Shown: positions 22,703 through 37,220 of the stretch, in pieces | Layout: the number at the start of each line of letters is the position of its first letter | How positions within the stretch are numbered: position 1 is the first letter of the stretch | Program-made: the position numbers and the translations under genes | NCBI RefSeq assembly: GCF_037975245.1 | Contig: NC_092573.1 | Location: 12,254,501 to 12,318,500 of the forward strand | From: Apostichopus japonicus | Lineage: Eukaryota > Echinodermata > Holothuroidea > Aspidochirotida > Stichopodidae | DNA length: 64,000 bases | Direction: 5' to 3' | The notes under the pieces: model-generated | What the model was told of the DNA's origin: nothing | What the model saw: only the letters and a program-made list of their open reading frames with translations | Databases searched by the model: none

Positions 22703-25700
22703 ATGTGGTTTGAAGAGTTGCAAGAGGTTGCGGAGGTGTTTAAGGGAAATTTCCCTCTAACGTGTTTAATGTTGATTCCCATCTTGATCTTTATCGCACC
22801 ATCACAAGCAGCACATGAGTTTGAAGCCTACCGTATGCAGCATTTCGATTTGAATGGACGACAATACGGTAAATATAACACTAGGCCAAATCTAGCCTAG
22901 ATACCGTAGACCTAGCTATGTACCCTAAAATCAGTTCACGTTCATGTAACGTTAGGCGTGTACTACAACAGTGTAGCATATTTTTTTGTGGTTTCGACCT
23001 TATTTTATTTAATGTTCACATTTTTAGGAGAAAGGAGTGAACTTCTTTTCTCAGCACCTGGGTGTTGTAAATGAAAAGTTAAGCGAAAATGTAATCCTGA
23101 GTCGAGTTGTACTGTGTTAGGCCTAAGTGGAATGATGTTAGCCTAGCCTCCTTTGAGTGGTATGATTCAGTGAAATATAACGATCCCTCCACTTCAGTAT
23201 AATACCCTTTGGACTTAATTTTGTTGTAACAAAAAATTATGATAGCAAAATGTTTGATAGCAAAATGTTTGATCATTGTTGTTGCTTTTGATCCCTCCAC
23301 TCAGCAACCAGTTCCATGCATCCACTCCAGAATATTAGCATAGGACTTTCATTTCTTTGTGAACAAAACATTTAACAACAAAGTGTCTGGTCAGTTCTGT
23401 TTTACCCTGATTATTGTGGGTAGGTTCTATCGTGAAATTGCTACAGTTGTGCCCTTTACAGTTAACTAATATGTACCACTTCCAGTCTTTCTGCCATTTA
23501 CTGTCATTTTTCATTCTAAAACAGGAAGCAGAAGTTCCTTGATTAATATGGAAGCACGCCCTTTATCAGCTAGCAAGGTTCCAAGAAGATGCCTTATTGC
23601 CAAGCTGTCAGAACTATCAGCAGAACGATACCAAGAACTGGTATCGGAATCGGCAGGAGCGCTGGTGGTTCTAATTCCTCAGAACTTCAGTGCCATGCCT
23701 CAAGAAGGTTTAAAGGTTAGTGTTAGATTATAGTGTGTGCAGTGAAATTATATTTTAAAAAAGCATAAAATTCATAGTTTTAGTTAAGTTGCATTTTTAG
23801 TTTGCTATTGACCAGGTATCTCATTTTGGTACAGTAGTACCTTTATATGGTTTAGGAGCTGTGTATTTACTTAGTTTAGTACTGTAGCACGTTATAAATA
23901 TCTCCTGGAACTGGACCTCTGGAGGGGAAAATGTAGGTTGGCATTTAACATGTAACTAAGAGTGAAAAATCACTTGTAGGAAATTATCCTGCTTGTAAAT
24001 GATGAAAGAACTTCAAGTTAAACTGCAATTGACATGTAAAAGAAACATGAGACAAAGTCATGTATAAGTTTGCAATCAGAAAAGTTGTAATTAATTCTGT
24101 ATGGGCTTTACGCCTTTCACTTTCGTCATCCAATTGATCGTTCTGCTCTCTTTGGCCCCTCTCAGCAATGGCTGAAGGTGGAGCCCCAGATGTTGGAATT
24201 GGAGACCAACATGGCAGTGTACTTTGTACGAGAGGATGAGACACTGCTCCAGATACACAACGATATTCAGCAAGCTGCCACTGGAGACCAGGCGGATTCA
24301 GCGGCCGAAGGTATAAATTTACAGCTAAAGGAAACATAACACTAGTTAATTAACAAGATCAACACTATCCCACAAGTTCGTGATTATGGAGCAATTAATT
24401 TTAAGGCAATTGTGAATAGAAAGAAATGAGGGAAGTAATGTTCAAACTTCATCAGCATGAGTATTCTGTGAGTTAGGCATACTTGATTTGGATTTACCAG
24501 TTGGTTTACAATCATAGCGACTAAAGGTTCCTGTGAATTGGAGAGAGCAAAGAAAAGTAACATTCTGTGGACAAGTTGAAGAACTAGTTCAAGCACGGCA
24601 GAGTCAACTTACTCAAAGTTGAAACTGAGTCCTATAGCATCTGTTTTTGTATTTACAGTCAAATAGAGTTGTTTCTAGAGAAAAGCTGTGTCTCAAAAAA
24701 TACAAATCCCTTCTGCTTTCAGCTCTGTTGAGTGCGGTGTATGCCAATGGCTTTCAAATGGTTGCAACTGGGCCGCAATCTAAGCAAGTGAAAGATGCTC
24801 AGATTATCAGCATGGAGGTAAGATTTTCTTTAATTCTGGACCATGGAGCTGCTGCTCTCCAAAGTGGCTGTGATGATTCTTTTGTGACCCAACTAGAAAG
24901 TTAACAACCCTCTGGGTGGTCACCATTGCACCTATCAAATTCAGAGTCAGGAATACTACCTGTGAGAGTTAATTGCTGCTTTGTAACTTATCTTCCACAT
25001 GTCGACCATACATGCAGAAGGAACCATGCTTTACACATTATTTACTTTCATTGGTTGGTTTTTGAAAGAGAAGAGCAGGGTGTGGGGAGAGGTGGGTAGG
25101 TGAGGTGATGATGAATTGTGGAAGATCATCAAGTGTAAAACTATTTCAACTACACTATACTTGATCAAGTATTTGTGCCTCCCGGAGATTTATTAACATG
25201 CATGTTTTCATGGCAGACTAGAGGGCGACAGGTATCATCCTAGATGCTGATGCAGCATTTTGAAATGTTGCTTGCCAGGGAGGCAAGTTTCAGAAACCTG
25301 CAAAAATACTGTTCTGATGTTATCGTGATGCACATTACATCTATAACTTTCTGCTGAGCATTTCTTTGATATCTTTCAGGTTCCATTTTAATTAATCCAT
25401 TAATTAGGATGACCTTTCATTGCATCTTTTCATTATTATATTTTGTTGTTGTTCTAAGATCATTTCTTGCAATTTACTGCATGGATTGGTGTAATTTCTT
25501 TTTTTGTAAGATCATATCTTGCAATACTGCATATAGTGGTGTCATTTTAAGCTGTTATGTATTTTTTTCATCCCTCACAGGGTAAGCTGACTGGAAAAGG
25601 GATTGAAGACCAACTTCCAACTATTGCCATTGTTACTCATTATGATTCCTTTGGCATTGCCCCTGTAAGTATGAATCTTCTCTCTAAGTTTTCATTCAGG

Positions 25701-28700
25701 GTATTTCCCCATTGTGTCTCTGTGAATATGAAGAGTATTAAGTCACTTTACCTCCTTTGGTAGGCTTCATGAATTGTGAAATGATCTTTCAGTGGATTAG
25801 GAAGTGAATGTGAAGATTTGTCTGTTACGTTCTCTGTTGTTTTTTTTTGCTCTTGCAAACTATAAATGAATTACCTTTTAGTACATCAGGACGTGATTCT
25901 TTCTAAACAGATTGTTCTCATTATTTCGGCTTTACCACTTGTATGGTTATATGGTTGGTATATCAAGAGGTAAATCTAACAATGTGTCGGATTGAGTTAT
26001 TGGTTTAAGAATGGGTCATTATGAATATTTCATGTTCATTATCCACACTGAATTGAGTAACAGTTTATATTCATATTTATCTGAATAAATGCCAAACTTT
26101 TAGCTTTTGTAATAATATAAATTTGTCATCATTTTTCCTTGGCAGTATCTGTCCTATGGGGTGGACTCGAATGGAAGTGGTGTGGCAGCCTTCATGGAGC
26201 TTGTCCGACTGTTTTCAAGGCTCTACACCAACTCCAGAACACATGCAAAGTATCCTTTACTTTACATTGTCATACAGAGAGCTTTATTGTTCATTTTTCG
26301 GAATTTGTAAAAGAACCTTTTCTTACCACATTTTTATTCCAGGCTAGGCCAGGCATCAAGTAATCGAGTTAACGATTAAGTGTAGAACTTCTGTGTACTG
26401 ACACCACTCGGCATTGAGGTTCACCTTTTTACTAGACTGAATTGCAACACCAGAGCTGTTCATCAAATCATGTTATGTGGCAGGTGTAAGAATCAACCCA
26501 TCCCCCCCACCACCTCCATACAGTGATTCCCCCTTCCTCTATTTCAGGTCTTTTTCCTGGATCAATTCTTCATTAGGATATTGGCAACATTTTGGGGAAC
26601 AATTTGTGTGTTTTGGTTATATTTTAGAGTACCTGCCAGTTAGTACTGAATAAATAATGGTATTGTGTAACAAAACCAATAAACTTTGCATCAGTGCAGC
26701 AAGGTGGTCGCGTTGCATGGCATGGTGCAATGCGAAACCAGAGAAGTTATCCCTGCCTTTATTAAATTGAACTTTTGGAAATATGATTTTATGTTGGTGT
26801 AACAGAAAGCAGTCAAGTGGTCAAGTTTAGTAGAGAAAACGAACTTAAATAAAAAGTGCAGTTTGTTGGAAGAATCGGATGCAGCATAGCAAGGTCAACA
26901 CAATGGTACGCTTTGAAAGAGAAACGGTTCAAGGTGTCTGTTTTTTACAAGACCTTTAAGTCTGAAAGAAGTTGGATTCCTTTGTTAGTCAAGAAAATAT
27001 AGAACTGTCATTCACTTTCATTGGCTGCAAAGGATGTTTCAGGTTTTCTTTAAACTTTCCTTAATTGAACTTCAGATATAACTTGCTATTTTTCTTATCT
27101 GGAGGAGGAAAGTTTAATTATCAGGGCACCAAACGTTGGATTGAAGACAACCTTGAAGTTCATGGTGAGTGATTTATAACGCAATAACTGCAAATGATTC
27201 TTTCACATTTTCTGTAGAAAAAGAACGATGCTAGCTAATATACAAGAAGGTAACCATACATCTCACTTTATAGAAGTAGGTCACAATGTTTGTCAGTGTT
27301 ATCTTAATTTTTGTTTGTTTTGTTATTCAGATTTTCCTATTTAAGGTGTGAAGTTGTTTACATTATGAACCAAAAACAATGACTTTTGGAACACTATCTG
27401 AAGAAATTTTATCACTCAATCTACAATTACACTTCTATGAAATCATGCCAAACTTAAAAACTTACAAACAAATTATTTGTGTGCTGTTTGCCCGAAATTG
27501 GTTTATTATTCTTTTGTGGTATGAGAAACTACTGAATTGTTGATACCTATTTCTTATAATAAGTTGTGTTGGTTGACCATACATCAAGAAGGAAAGGAGT
27601 CATGGTCAAAGTTTCTTTATCAAATCTTCTGTACCCAGACATGTCACTCTTAGCCGATGCTGAATATGTCATTTGTTTGGACTCTGTTGGGGGATCTGAT
27701 AGTCTGCACCTTCACCTCTCTAAACCACCGAAGGAAGGGACATTACCTTATGAGATCCTGCAAGTAAGTCTCAGGAACCCAGTTTCAAATCTGCCTTCAT
27801 TCTCTAAACTTTCACTCACTTGCAATAGATTCACTGAGCCTGCTTGACTCAACACTTGGGGAGTGTGAGATCTTATCAATAGATATGCATGAAGTGGTTA
27901 CACTCATATGTTGAATTAGTGCCCTTGTTTTGGAGATGTGGTTGTCACTATTGTTATTGGCAGAAAAATCTTGTATTGAACTAGAATAAAGCAGAAGTTG
28001 TCAAAGCAGTAAGGTCTTTCTAAGTTTAATCTCTAACGAGAAGCAAAGATTGATCCAAACTTTATCGCAAACTTTTTCTTTGTTCTTGAGTGCTATTATC
28101 TCACAGTGACTATTCCCTGTGATGCAATAGTGAGAACTACTGACTGCCAGAACAGATCAGCCCCCAACACAATTAATTGGAACTGTTCACATATAAAGAT
28201 TCTAGTAAACCATAAATAATCAGTTGCACAGCTTAACATGTTTTGGATTGAGTTAGTCTCAGTCTTGGTCTCTTGAAGCAACGTTAAGATTAACAAGCAG
28301 AACAAGCCAAATCTTATCAATATCAACCATGCCCTTACACAATACATTGATTGACAAGCATCAATTTTATCTGCCAATTTGCTGGCGTATCCACCTAAGA
28401 GAGAAAGTTTTCAGTTTAAATACTCTGAACTCCTTAGTGGTACAGGAGTATTTCCATAAACCTTCATTGACACAGATTCAGGTGGTAGCATTTGGTGTAT
28501 ATGCAAAGAACAGAGTTGGGTTCTCGCAATCTTTGAGGATAAAGATAACAGGTTGTTTTTCAGATTTCTCATTTCATAATACCATTGACTTCAGTAGTGA
28601 AACATAACTTCATATCAATAATGAAGATCGTCATTGTTTACTCTTAACTAATTTCCTAAAACTCTGTTTCTGAAAGACATTTAGGATACGACAGCATAGA

Positions 28701-31700
28701 TGTCCGATTGTGCTGAATGGCCTACGTCGTTTAGAATAATAATAATTATATTTGCTTTTTATATAGCATGTTATACCAGCAATAGGTCTCAAAGCGCTTT
28801 ACAGACATTATATTACACATGATAACCTGTCCCAGAGACAATCCCTCCAGTCGGCAGCAGTTATATACTGCGCCCAATGACAAGTTACCTCACAGGTACC
28901 CATTTAACCCCAGGGTGAGAGAGGCAAGTGAGGTAAAGCATCTACCCCAAGGACACAACGTAATGAACTAGGCAGGAATCGGACCAGCAATCCTTGGATC
29001 ACGAGTCCGACGCCTTAGCCAATTGGCCACCATGCTCTCACAAGAGTTGAAAGATCTCTACATGTCTTAACTTTTTCAGCACTATTTCATTTACACTCTA
29101 ACATGTTTACTTTGATGTTTGCTTTTGAAGAACTTCAGATCAGCAGCCCGAGACTTGTATCCCTCCTTTAACTTCAGCATGGTGCACAAAAAGATCAACT
29201 TAGCAGATGAAATGTTGGCTTGGGAGCATGAACGTTTTAGTATCAGACGACTTCCAGCAGGCACCATTTCCCACCTACCGTCCCACCGGAACATCTACAG
29301 AACCTCAGTAGCAGATGAGAGGTAAGTAGAACTGGTTTAACTCCTTACACAACGAACAAACAAAGACCGGCACAAAGTGAAAAGACTTCTGTTGTTCATT
29401 AACGGTGCCCAATCTTTGTGACTAAACAAAAAGTCTTGCATGTTTAAGCATTGGTGCAGTTTCACATCAACAATAGGAAAAGAAGGTGACTACCTTCAAA
29501 ATGAAGATAACTAAAGAAAACTGCATATGCTTGGTGGACCCTGCAATATCCACATGCGTTTGTCAGTTATGTTTCAACAGAAACTACTCACCTAGGAGCA
29601 TAGACATACCACAATTCTTTCTTGTCAAATGTTCTTTCCTTAACTTGCTTTACATTGTTCTGTGTATAACATTCAATGCTGGGTTCGTTCTTAGCAACTG
29701 TTAAAGCTAGTTACCAACTTGTTATTATTTACCTTTTTTGGACAAGAAGAAATTAAAACTTTGTAGAGTTACAGTAACACTGAAAATAGATTTTTTACCC
29801 ATTTTAAATCTGGGTTAAGTTGATTAAGAGTTGGGAAATCCATCCAGTTACTTAAAGTCAGAAATATGCTTTTTACTGTACATAGTCAAAATTTGTCAAA
29901 TTATGCAAGCTGACAATGGTAGCAAAACAACCAGTTACAAAACCGTATAGCATTCGCTTCTATGTGAGAATCATGAGTACCATTCATTTAAAATCCTTTT
30001 GTCAAAACTTAAGATAATCAAGTGCACAAAGGAATGTAGCAGTGCTTTTCAAGTTTCCTGTAACACACCCCAGCTCCTCCCATCCAACTCCAACACCCCC
30101 CCCCCCCCATTCCTCTCTTCTCAGCATGTTGCAATGTGTTTGAATAAAATAAAATAACAATTATTTTGTTGTTGTCTTCAGTACAAGAGATCATGGAAAT
30201 GTTCTAATATTCTTATATCTTCTCTTCCAGATGGAGAGTGGAAAGTTCATCTTTAACCAGGAATGTCAGGATTATGGCAGAGGGCCTTGCCAGACAGATT
30301 TATAGTCTTCAGAATAATGGAGTCAATGGTGCCCCAGAAATATTTGACAATGAATTTGTAAGTGTCATTACGTCTCAAGAATTACCTCAACTTCATTTAC
30401 AGCATCCAGTTGTGTGTAACTGTATTTTGGATTTTCCAAAGACACAGATAAAGTATAAAAGAAAGATTAATAGTTGGTGGTGCCAAGCAAGGGTGTAGAA
30501 AGGGGATAAAAGGCGTAGAAAGGGGATAAAGCCCTAAATTTCTTGTTATTCGCCCCATCCATTCACTGTTGAAAAGAAAAGAAAACTTGATCTTGTTCTT
30601 TTCTCTAAACTTTAATTGTTTTTTTTTTTGTCTTCTTTACCTTCAGAGTGTAAGTGAAGAGAATTTAGAAGCTTGGGTTGAATATCTTTCATCTAACCCA
30701 AGACCGGCCCAGCTTATGGCGAAAGACCATCCAGTTGTGGTCACTCTGGAACAGGGCTTGTCAAAGTATCTCAAAGATGTCAAGAGACATTCCTTCAAGG
30801 CTGATAAAAGGTAACAATCGCCATTCCTTCCCAAAACAAACTTTATGTCAGTTTTAATAATGTAACTTTTCAGAGCCTTTTTTTGTTAAGAATGACTCCA
30901 AGCAGAATGCTGGAAGGTGTCTCAAAAGTAAAGTATTATTTCCATCAATTTAGCATGTGCACTGACTAAGGTAATGGAACGGTGAAATTAACATGTAGAA
31001 AACAAACAAATCCCACTGCTTGTAGAAAGCCAAAGCTGTGCTTCTATTCATGAACTTAGAATTTGACTAGGTCTGCTCAATTAAAGATATATCCCACTGT
31101 AAGTATGTAGTCGTTTAGTAGCAACATTAAAGTAATGCAGGTATTCTGATTACTGTATTGATTGACAGTAGCCTTTTTGTGTTTGCTCACATTTATCGAA
31201 ATCGCAGCCTTTTGCTACAATGCTCTCAGATATTCATGAGAAATCTACTTCAATCTTTCCATGTTGCATTTACATTGGTGAAGAGAATGCATGTACTAGA
31301 GAAATATTTGTTAGGATTGAGCTTGGTGTAATTTTGCAAGCTCGTTATGTTACTAGTAATGAGGCTTGCCCAGCCTTTGAGTCACTCGCCAAAATGTCGA
31401 GGGCAGGGTCAGGCTGTTGATGGTCTTGATCTCACACGGTATATGTTATGTCGTTGGTCAAGGGCATGGTCAGTCTGTTGATGGTCTTGATCTTTTACAA
31501 TATCTGTTATATCATCAGTGGAGAAGTTGACAGTCTTGAAATAATTATCTTTTCATTCATTCTTTTATTCATTTATTTCCAGCAAATAATATTTTTTTTG
31601 ACAGATTATCATAGACAAACTGCAGTGTGTATATATGCAACTCATATTGAAATGCTACTCTTATCGTTTCTTATTGTACATTTCTTGCATGGCAAAGGAA

Positions 31701-33379
31701 AACAATAGCAGTGTTATTCTTATGTAATCATATTCCCCTAATATCTTCTTAAGATTTATGTGGATCGAAGGATACACATATCACACACAGAAATTTTACA
31801 CCGATAAACAACAAACAGAGATCAATGGGGAAGAGGATATAGATGACAAGAGATTAAGCATTCACATATTTATTGTTGTCATATTTCATATATATATATT
31901 TTCTATTACACAGAGAGCCTGAGTTTGTGTTCTTTGATGGATTGAAGTCCACCATGCATGCTTACAAGTAAGTAAATTATTCACACAAAATGGTTTTGTT
32001 ATTTTGTGAACGGACTCATATGTGTCCTCTGTTTGGCACAGCCGTTGAGGAAGGCAGTGAAGGGAATTTTTGGGTCGCAAAAAATTTAAAGGCATAATAA
32101 TGTTCAAGAGAAAATTATTCCACACCATGTTTTGAAAACCTGATCCCAGTATCTCCTCCCTAAACTCAATTTGACTGGCTAAAGCCTCAACAGTATGTGA
32201 TCTGTGATGTCATCACCGTAGATGTTCAGTGAAGCTTGACTTTTCTATTGTAATGTTCTTGTGGATTATTCCTTGACATCAACATTTTTTGTATTTAAAA
32301 ATCTCGGCAAAATAAGTTTGGTTTTGTAAAGTAATAACTATATTCCTCTAAGGATAAGTGACATATGTATATAATACCGAAAAACAAGGACATTTACAGC
32401 TCAATTGCCATCATGACATCATTCACTCTGCTGTCTCCAAAATTTATCACCACATTTGAAATAAATCAATTGCCATTCAAAATGCAGCAAGGATGTTGTG
32501 TTAACCTGCAGATGCAGAAGATTTCCTACTTGTTCGTTGAGATATCAATTACACCCACCAGGATATCACTTTAATGGTGGATTCCAAATAATAGTAGTTA
32601 CACTGTAATCATCTCTGATCTCTTCCTTGAATGTATCTTCACTGTGTTTTGTTTCCCTTTTCTTTTGCTGCAGTGTAAAGCCGGCAGTTTTTGACTTATT
32701 CCTGGCAGGAGCCATTGCTTCTTACGTGGGTATCGTCTATCTGTTCCTCCAGGTAAATAAAGTATCTTCTCGGTTAAGATATTTCCATTTATTTAGCTCT
32801 TAATATTTTTTACTTTTCAACCCTGTGCATCTTTAATTGAGTGCTTCTTTCATTGTGTGAATGTTATCTTATAAGACCTGTTCAGCTAGCTAGCAAGACT
32901 TAACTGAGCAATGAAGTGTGAAATCTACTCAAATTTTGCGGTTCATCCTTTAAACTTTTGGCAGAATGTTGTCATTTGGTTTGAGAGTATACTTTACTCA
33001 CTTATTGGTTTGACTTTTTTTTTTCATTGTTTTGATGAGTCATTGCTAGCTATTGATGGAAGTCATGTGTCTTAAAGATGTTTATCAATGGTTTGTTTTT
33101 GAAACAGTCAGTTACGATTTCAGCTGAAAAACCATAATTAATGCTTTTTTTCTATTCTACTGTCATAGTTTACTCACAGGCTCCTCTCTCGTGTGTTGTT
33201 AGATTTATTATAATATTGTTTATACAACAGTTACATGGAGGTCACAATAGACATTGAAGTCCAAAACCTTGATTTCTTTCACTTTTTTTTCTTGTTTCTA
33301 ATGTTTCTTTTAGAACTTTCATCATGTTGAAAACCTGATCCGAGGGTTGTCACCCAAGCCAAAGGGTAAAGTACACTGA
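22703..33379 (+). CDS. NCLN: Nicalin (14 coding exons, 559 aa)
   Basis: Exons: 22703-22868, 23525-23715, 24166-24310, 24723-24817, 25581-25664, 26146-26249, 27076-27164, 27639-27763, 29131-29321, 30231-30357, 30647-30810, 31914-31967, 32674-32752, 33314-33379 (TGA). All are GT-AG and the frame is continuous over 1680 nt. Nicalin is an ER-membrane protein that works with NOMO and TMEM147, now placed at the ribosome-associated multipass translocon; in zebrafish it limits Nodal signalling. An N-terminal hydrophobic segment (~17-37) is followed by the family motif AHEFEAYRMQ. A peptidase-M28-like lumenal domain shows HYDSFG (His219, Asp221) and VDSNGSG (Asp234); the family is considered catalytically inactive. 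The block NFSMVHKKINLADEMLAWEHERF is near-identical in kind to vertebrate nicalin. One C-terminal membrane helix spans ~515-537, before a short basic tail. Length matches the human protein (563 aa). Confidence 0.96.
28736..29042 (-). mobile_element. tRNA-derived SINE in Nicalin intron 8
   Basis: On the minus strand the head contains an A-box-like TGGCCAATTGGCTAAGGCG and a B-box-like GGTCCGATTCC at tRNA spacing, with an anticodon-arm-like stem between them. The body follows (with AAAGCGCTTTGAG-type sequence) and the element ends in an ATT-rich tail at 28736-28750. This order (tRNA-like Pol III promoter, unrelated body, microsatellite tail) defines a SINE. It is not a functional tRNA, because the acceptor arms do not pair well. 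Confidence 0.75.
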
Positions 33380-33982
33380 TTGGACAGCAAGGCACTCTGC
33401 ATATTTATCTAACCGAGAAGTGTCTATAGTGTGTCTGGTGGTAATCAAATGCTTTGATGCTTATGATACCGTGTTTATATTCCACAGACAAGTGAGCTCT
33501 CTCACTCAATTCAATACTGAGGGCAAACTTACCTTATGTACATTTCCTTCTTCTTGGAGAATATTTGAGGAGAAGAAACATACGAGTGGGTTACTTGTGA
33601 TGTAAGTTCCAGGTGCTATGTAATGATTACATTGAAATCATATCACACTACCTTACATGCATACAAGAATCTCCCATAATGCAAGGTACAATCAAACTAG
33701 GAATAAGAATTATCATCAGTAATCGTCGCAGTAATCAAGGTATTTGATTTTGAATTAAAAGGCAACTCAAAACAGGGGTGGAGGGTGGGTGGAGGGCAAT
33801 ATTTTTTGTCAAAATACACTTCACTTCTTTCTGGAATGTTAAAAGAAAAATATGGTTATCACCTTCCGGGTGTGCCTGAAGTGAACAAGTTGTACACTCC
33901 TTGCTAGCATATATGCATGTAAACATTCCCTCAACTACAAATATTGTCCTTTTCCTTGTCTTATTCCTAGATATTGCAAAGG

Positions 33983-33988
33983 AATAAA
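33983..33988 (+). terminator. Candidate polyadenylation signal of Nicalin
   Basis: An AATAAA sits about 600 bp past the stop codon, just before a strong hairpin (33992-34037). It is the first clear hexamer seen, and its use is inferred. Confidence 0.3.
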
Positions 33989-33991
33989 AAT

Positions 33992-34037
33992 GTGAAGGTA
34001 TACAGGAATCTCCCCCCCCCATTCCTGTATACTTTCA
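33992..34037. repeat. 17-bp inverted repeat with C-rich loop
   Basis: TGAAGGTATACAGGAAT (33992-34008) and ATTCCTGTATACTTTCA (34021-34037) are inverted repeats with a single mismatch (a G-U pair in RNA), separated by a mostly-C 12-nt loop. Confidence 0.8.
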
Positions 34038-34049
34038 GGGGGGAGAGGG

Positions 34050-37000
34050 GGTATCAACTTGTATTTCTCAACTGCTCTTCTTTCCAGCATATTAATACTT
34101 ATACATGATTTGCATACCTCTACATTAGAAGCTCTAGTTAAGCCCTGGAGAGATTTTAAGAATGGTGAATTAGCATAACTAATTGATGTTTTAATTATTC
34201 ATTTGTATGATGTGTTGCTAATATGTGTGGTAATTCTTTTGTTTGTGAACTGGAATCAGGTATTGTTTGTTTCTGGCACATCTTTATTACAGTGTATCTT
34301 ATTTCTGGTTTATTCCTATGTATTCGATGTTTGTTTCCTTTCATTACAATTCACTTTACTTTGCCCATGCCCACTTCACTCTCTTGTTACCATTATAAAT
34401 GTTCATTTCAGTAAGTAAAAGTAAAGTTGGATGATATAACTATATATATTGTCATAATTGTGGTGGTAGAAGGGGATATTAGGGGAGGGGGAGGAGGGGG
34501 AGGTTGAGGTCAATTCTTTGGGTGAACAAATTTTGCTTGAGTTCACTTTTTGCTCTTGGTGTATAAGGATGATGAAAAACACTTCTCCTTGAAAATAATT
34601 CATTCACAACATGTTTTCAAGTAACAAGATGTAGGAAAAGAAGAGGCTAGAAAGAGTAATTCCTCTACTTTGATGGAGACTTGTTTTGGAGGCAAATTAC
34701 ACATTAACCTTAATTGTTGATCTTGCAGTGGGATAGAATGGATCTTATGAACACAACAGTAACTGAGTTTTGTGTCCATGCTAAACTTGAACATACTACT
34801 ATGCTTTTACATCATAAAGTATTTAACAAACTCTGAAGGTATTACTTGGAAGGCACATACAAACCATTAAGCATAGTAGCCAAAGACATCTGTGGAGAAC
34901 CCAATAAGTATTTTGAGTGTTGGTGAATACTTTCGTAAGCTTACATTGTGGGTTTCTCGAGGAATAAAGAGAATAGTCATGACAGAGTAATCCAAGAATA
35001 GTTTTGCTGAGTATCCTGTCAAGGAATACCTTCCCAAGATCTCAAGTGTCTGTCATGTATGTCAAAATATTTTCTATCCAAGCTCCTTTGAATGTGAAAG
35101 AAAGTTTATGTTACGATTTAACCTGCTTTATGCCGATACCCTTTGTTCAAAGTTTAATTTGATTTCCTACTATTATTTTGAAGTGATAATATCCATTTAT
35201 ATTAGTTTGTCATGAAAAAGCAAATAATATTTTAATTGAAATTAAGTACATGTGTTCTCTGCTGTTGGACTTGTAGGCCATGTCGGTGCTAAGGAATGGT
35301 AGTCTCATCCTTGTAAGTTTAAACCATTTATCAAAAGAAAGAGTTGTTTTAATCTGCAACAAAAGTCCCTGAGAAAATTGATTTAAGATGCAGGCAGCAG
35401 TAATATTCTGAGAACAGAATGGATAGCGAGAAGGAAGTATCTCATGGACTTTTCTACTAAAAAAAAATCAAACTTGGCTATCAAATGTAATTGAATAATT
35501 AATAGCAATATTTCTTGTGTATTAACCGTTATTGATCTCATATTTGTACCATTGATATAAGTTTTATACATCATGAACTGTGAGTCTTCGGGGTGTCAAG
35601 ATACTCTGTATTGAAATCTTTAAGTTTTCTTGTACGTGAGCACATTTGCCACATACCTATTATTAGTTGTCAGCTTGAATTTAGCAGTTTGGTTACAATT
35701 AGCTAGCACATATTCTTGTGGTAAAGCTTTGACCCACCTTTAAGGGTTGTGCAAGTTAATACATATAGTTCATGAACTGCTGGATGACAGCAACTTTATC
35801 ACAGACTTTTCACAGTGATCTATCAATTTTCTAAGAAAACATGTGAGTATGGTAGTGCAAACGACAACAAACAGAAAAATACAAATTGATGAGAAATTAT
35901 AATTTTATTTTGTCATTTGTGTGTGTTTTTGTCAAATGGGAATTGTTAACTTATTGTGTAGCCTGTATGTCCATGTTAGCTATGTAAGGTACAACATTAT
36001 TTTGTAGCCTGTACAACCATGTTAGGTACAACATTATTTCTCCGACTGACGCCAACACAACTCAAAACTGGTAAAATCTGTATTTATATTCATTGCCATG
36101 ATGTCCTGCAATAATATGAAATATATGCCATTTCTGTTGTTACCTTCTTTAACTCCCAATCACAACTAATTAGCAGATCAATGGGAGTGTACACCCCACC
36201 CCCAACCCCAACCCTTTAATGATAATTGACGGTTGGTTGGTTATAGGCACTGCGCCATGAGCGTCTTCGGACGGATACCGGCGCAATACCAAGTGTACAC
36301 ATTATTATTTATCTCTTCAACAGCTGCTAGCTGTGAGAGGCTTTACTTAAAAGAACGAATAAACCCTGACTTTAATTACCGATTCCACATTAAAGGAGGA
36401 ATTTCCTTACCGTTGGCTAATCCAATGTCAGAATGATGCATTGTTAAAATTTTAGTTCTAACATCTTAGCTTAAAACAAAAGTGTGAAAAACAGGTGACT
36501 ACATTGTTCCCAATGTTCATAACATGTCTTCACCTCCATATGTTCCAGCCTACTATAGGGTCTCTACTTCTCTCTAACGACCACACCCCCCCCCCCCCCC
36601 ACCTCTCTTTCCCTATTCTGCTTAGTTAGCGAGACATGCAAACCGCACAAATGTAACCCTTTTTAGTACAAATGATTAATTTATTGATTTCTTTATTCAA
36701 TGTTTTCATTGGTAATCATAAATTAACAACATAGGTGTGTTTACATATCTATAAAAAGTAAATGTAGTATTGCGCAATGTCTAGGCGTTATTTACAGCAG
36801 CGGACTCCGTTTATAATCTGTGGTACAATCTAACTTACGTTGGTACATAACTTGTGTATAAACCAGTATCATACACACAACGTAGAACGCAAGTGGATCC
36901 CCTGAAAACGGTAAAATTCAGATAGTAAGAAAATACCAACTGCGTCTAGATCAGGTAAAGGATACATAATCAAACCATTTGACAACCACAGTCGTACGTT

Positions 37001-37220
37001 TCAATCGGAAAACGTTACGGATTATTCGTAAAATCTTCAGTATGAATCCACTGCTTTGAAAGGTCAAGGCTGCCAATGTGTAGAAAGACAAGGCCTAGTT
37101 TCGCGAAATGTTGGTACAAGTTTGTTACACTGACATGCACACGCAGTTTTGGTAGCCTTATGCCGTATGTTAGATAGGCAAAGTCGCGTGTTGTTAACAC
37201 TATGGATAATATAATATAAA
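34050..37220. other. Intergenic spacer between Nicalin and the THAP gene
   Basis: No exon or recognised protein motif was seen on either strand. It holds poly-C runs (near 36580), a short G-rich stretch (near 34480) and a small local duplication of a TGTAGCCTGTA/GGTACAACATTATTT block at about 35958-36035. Confidence 0.5.

Noticed and set aside
28961-29042. A functional tRNA gene on the minus strand
   Set aside because: The A and B boxes are tRNA-like, but the acceptor stem does not pair and the segment continues into a SINE body and tail.
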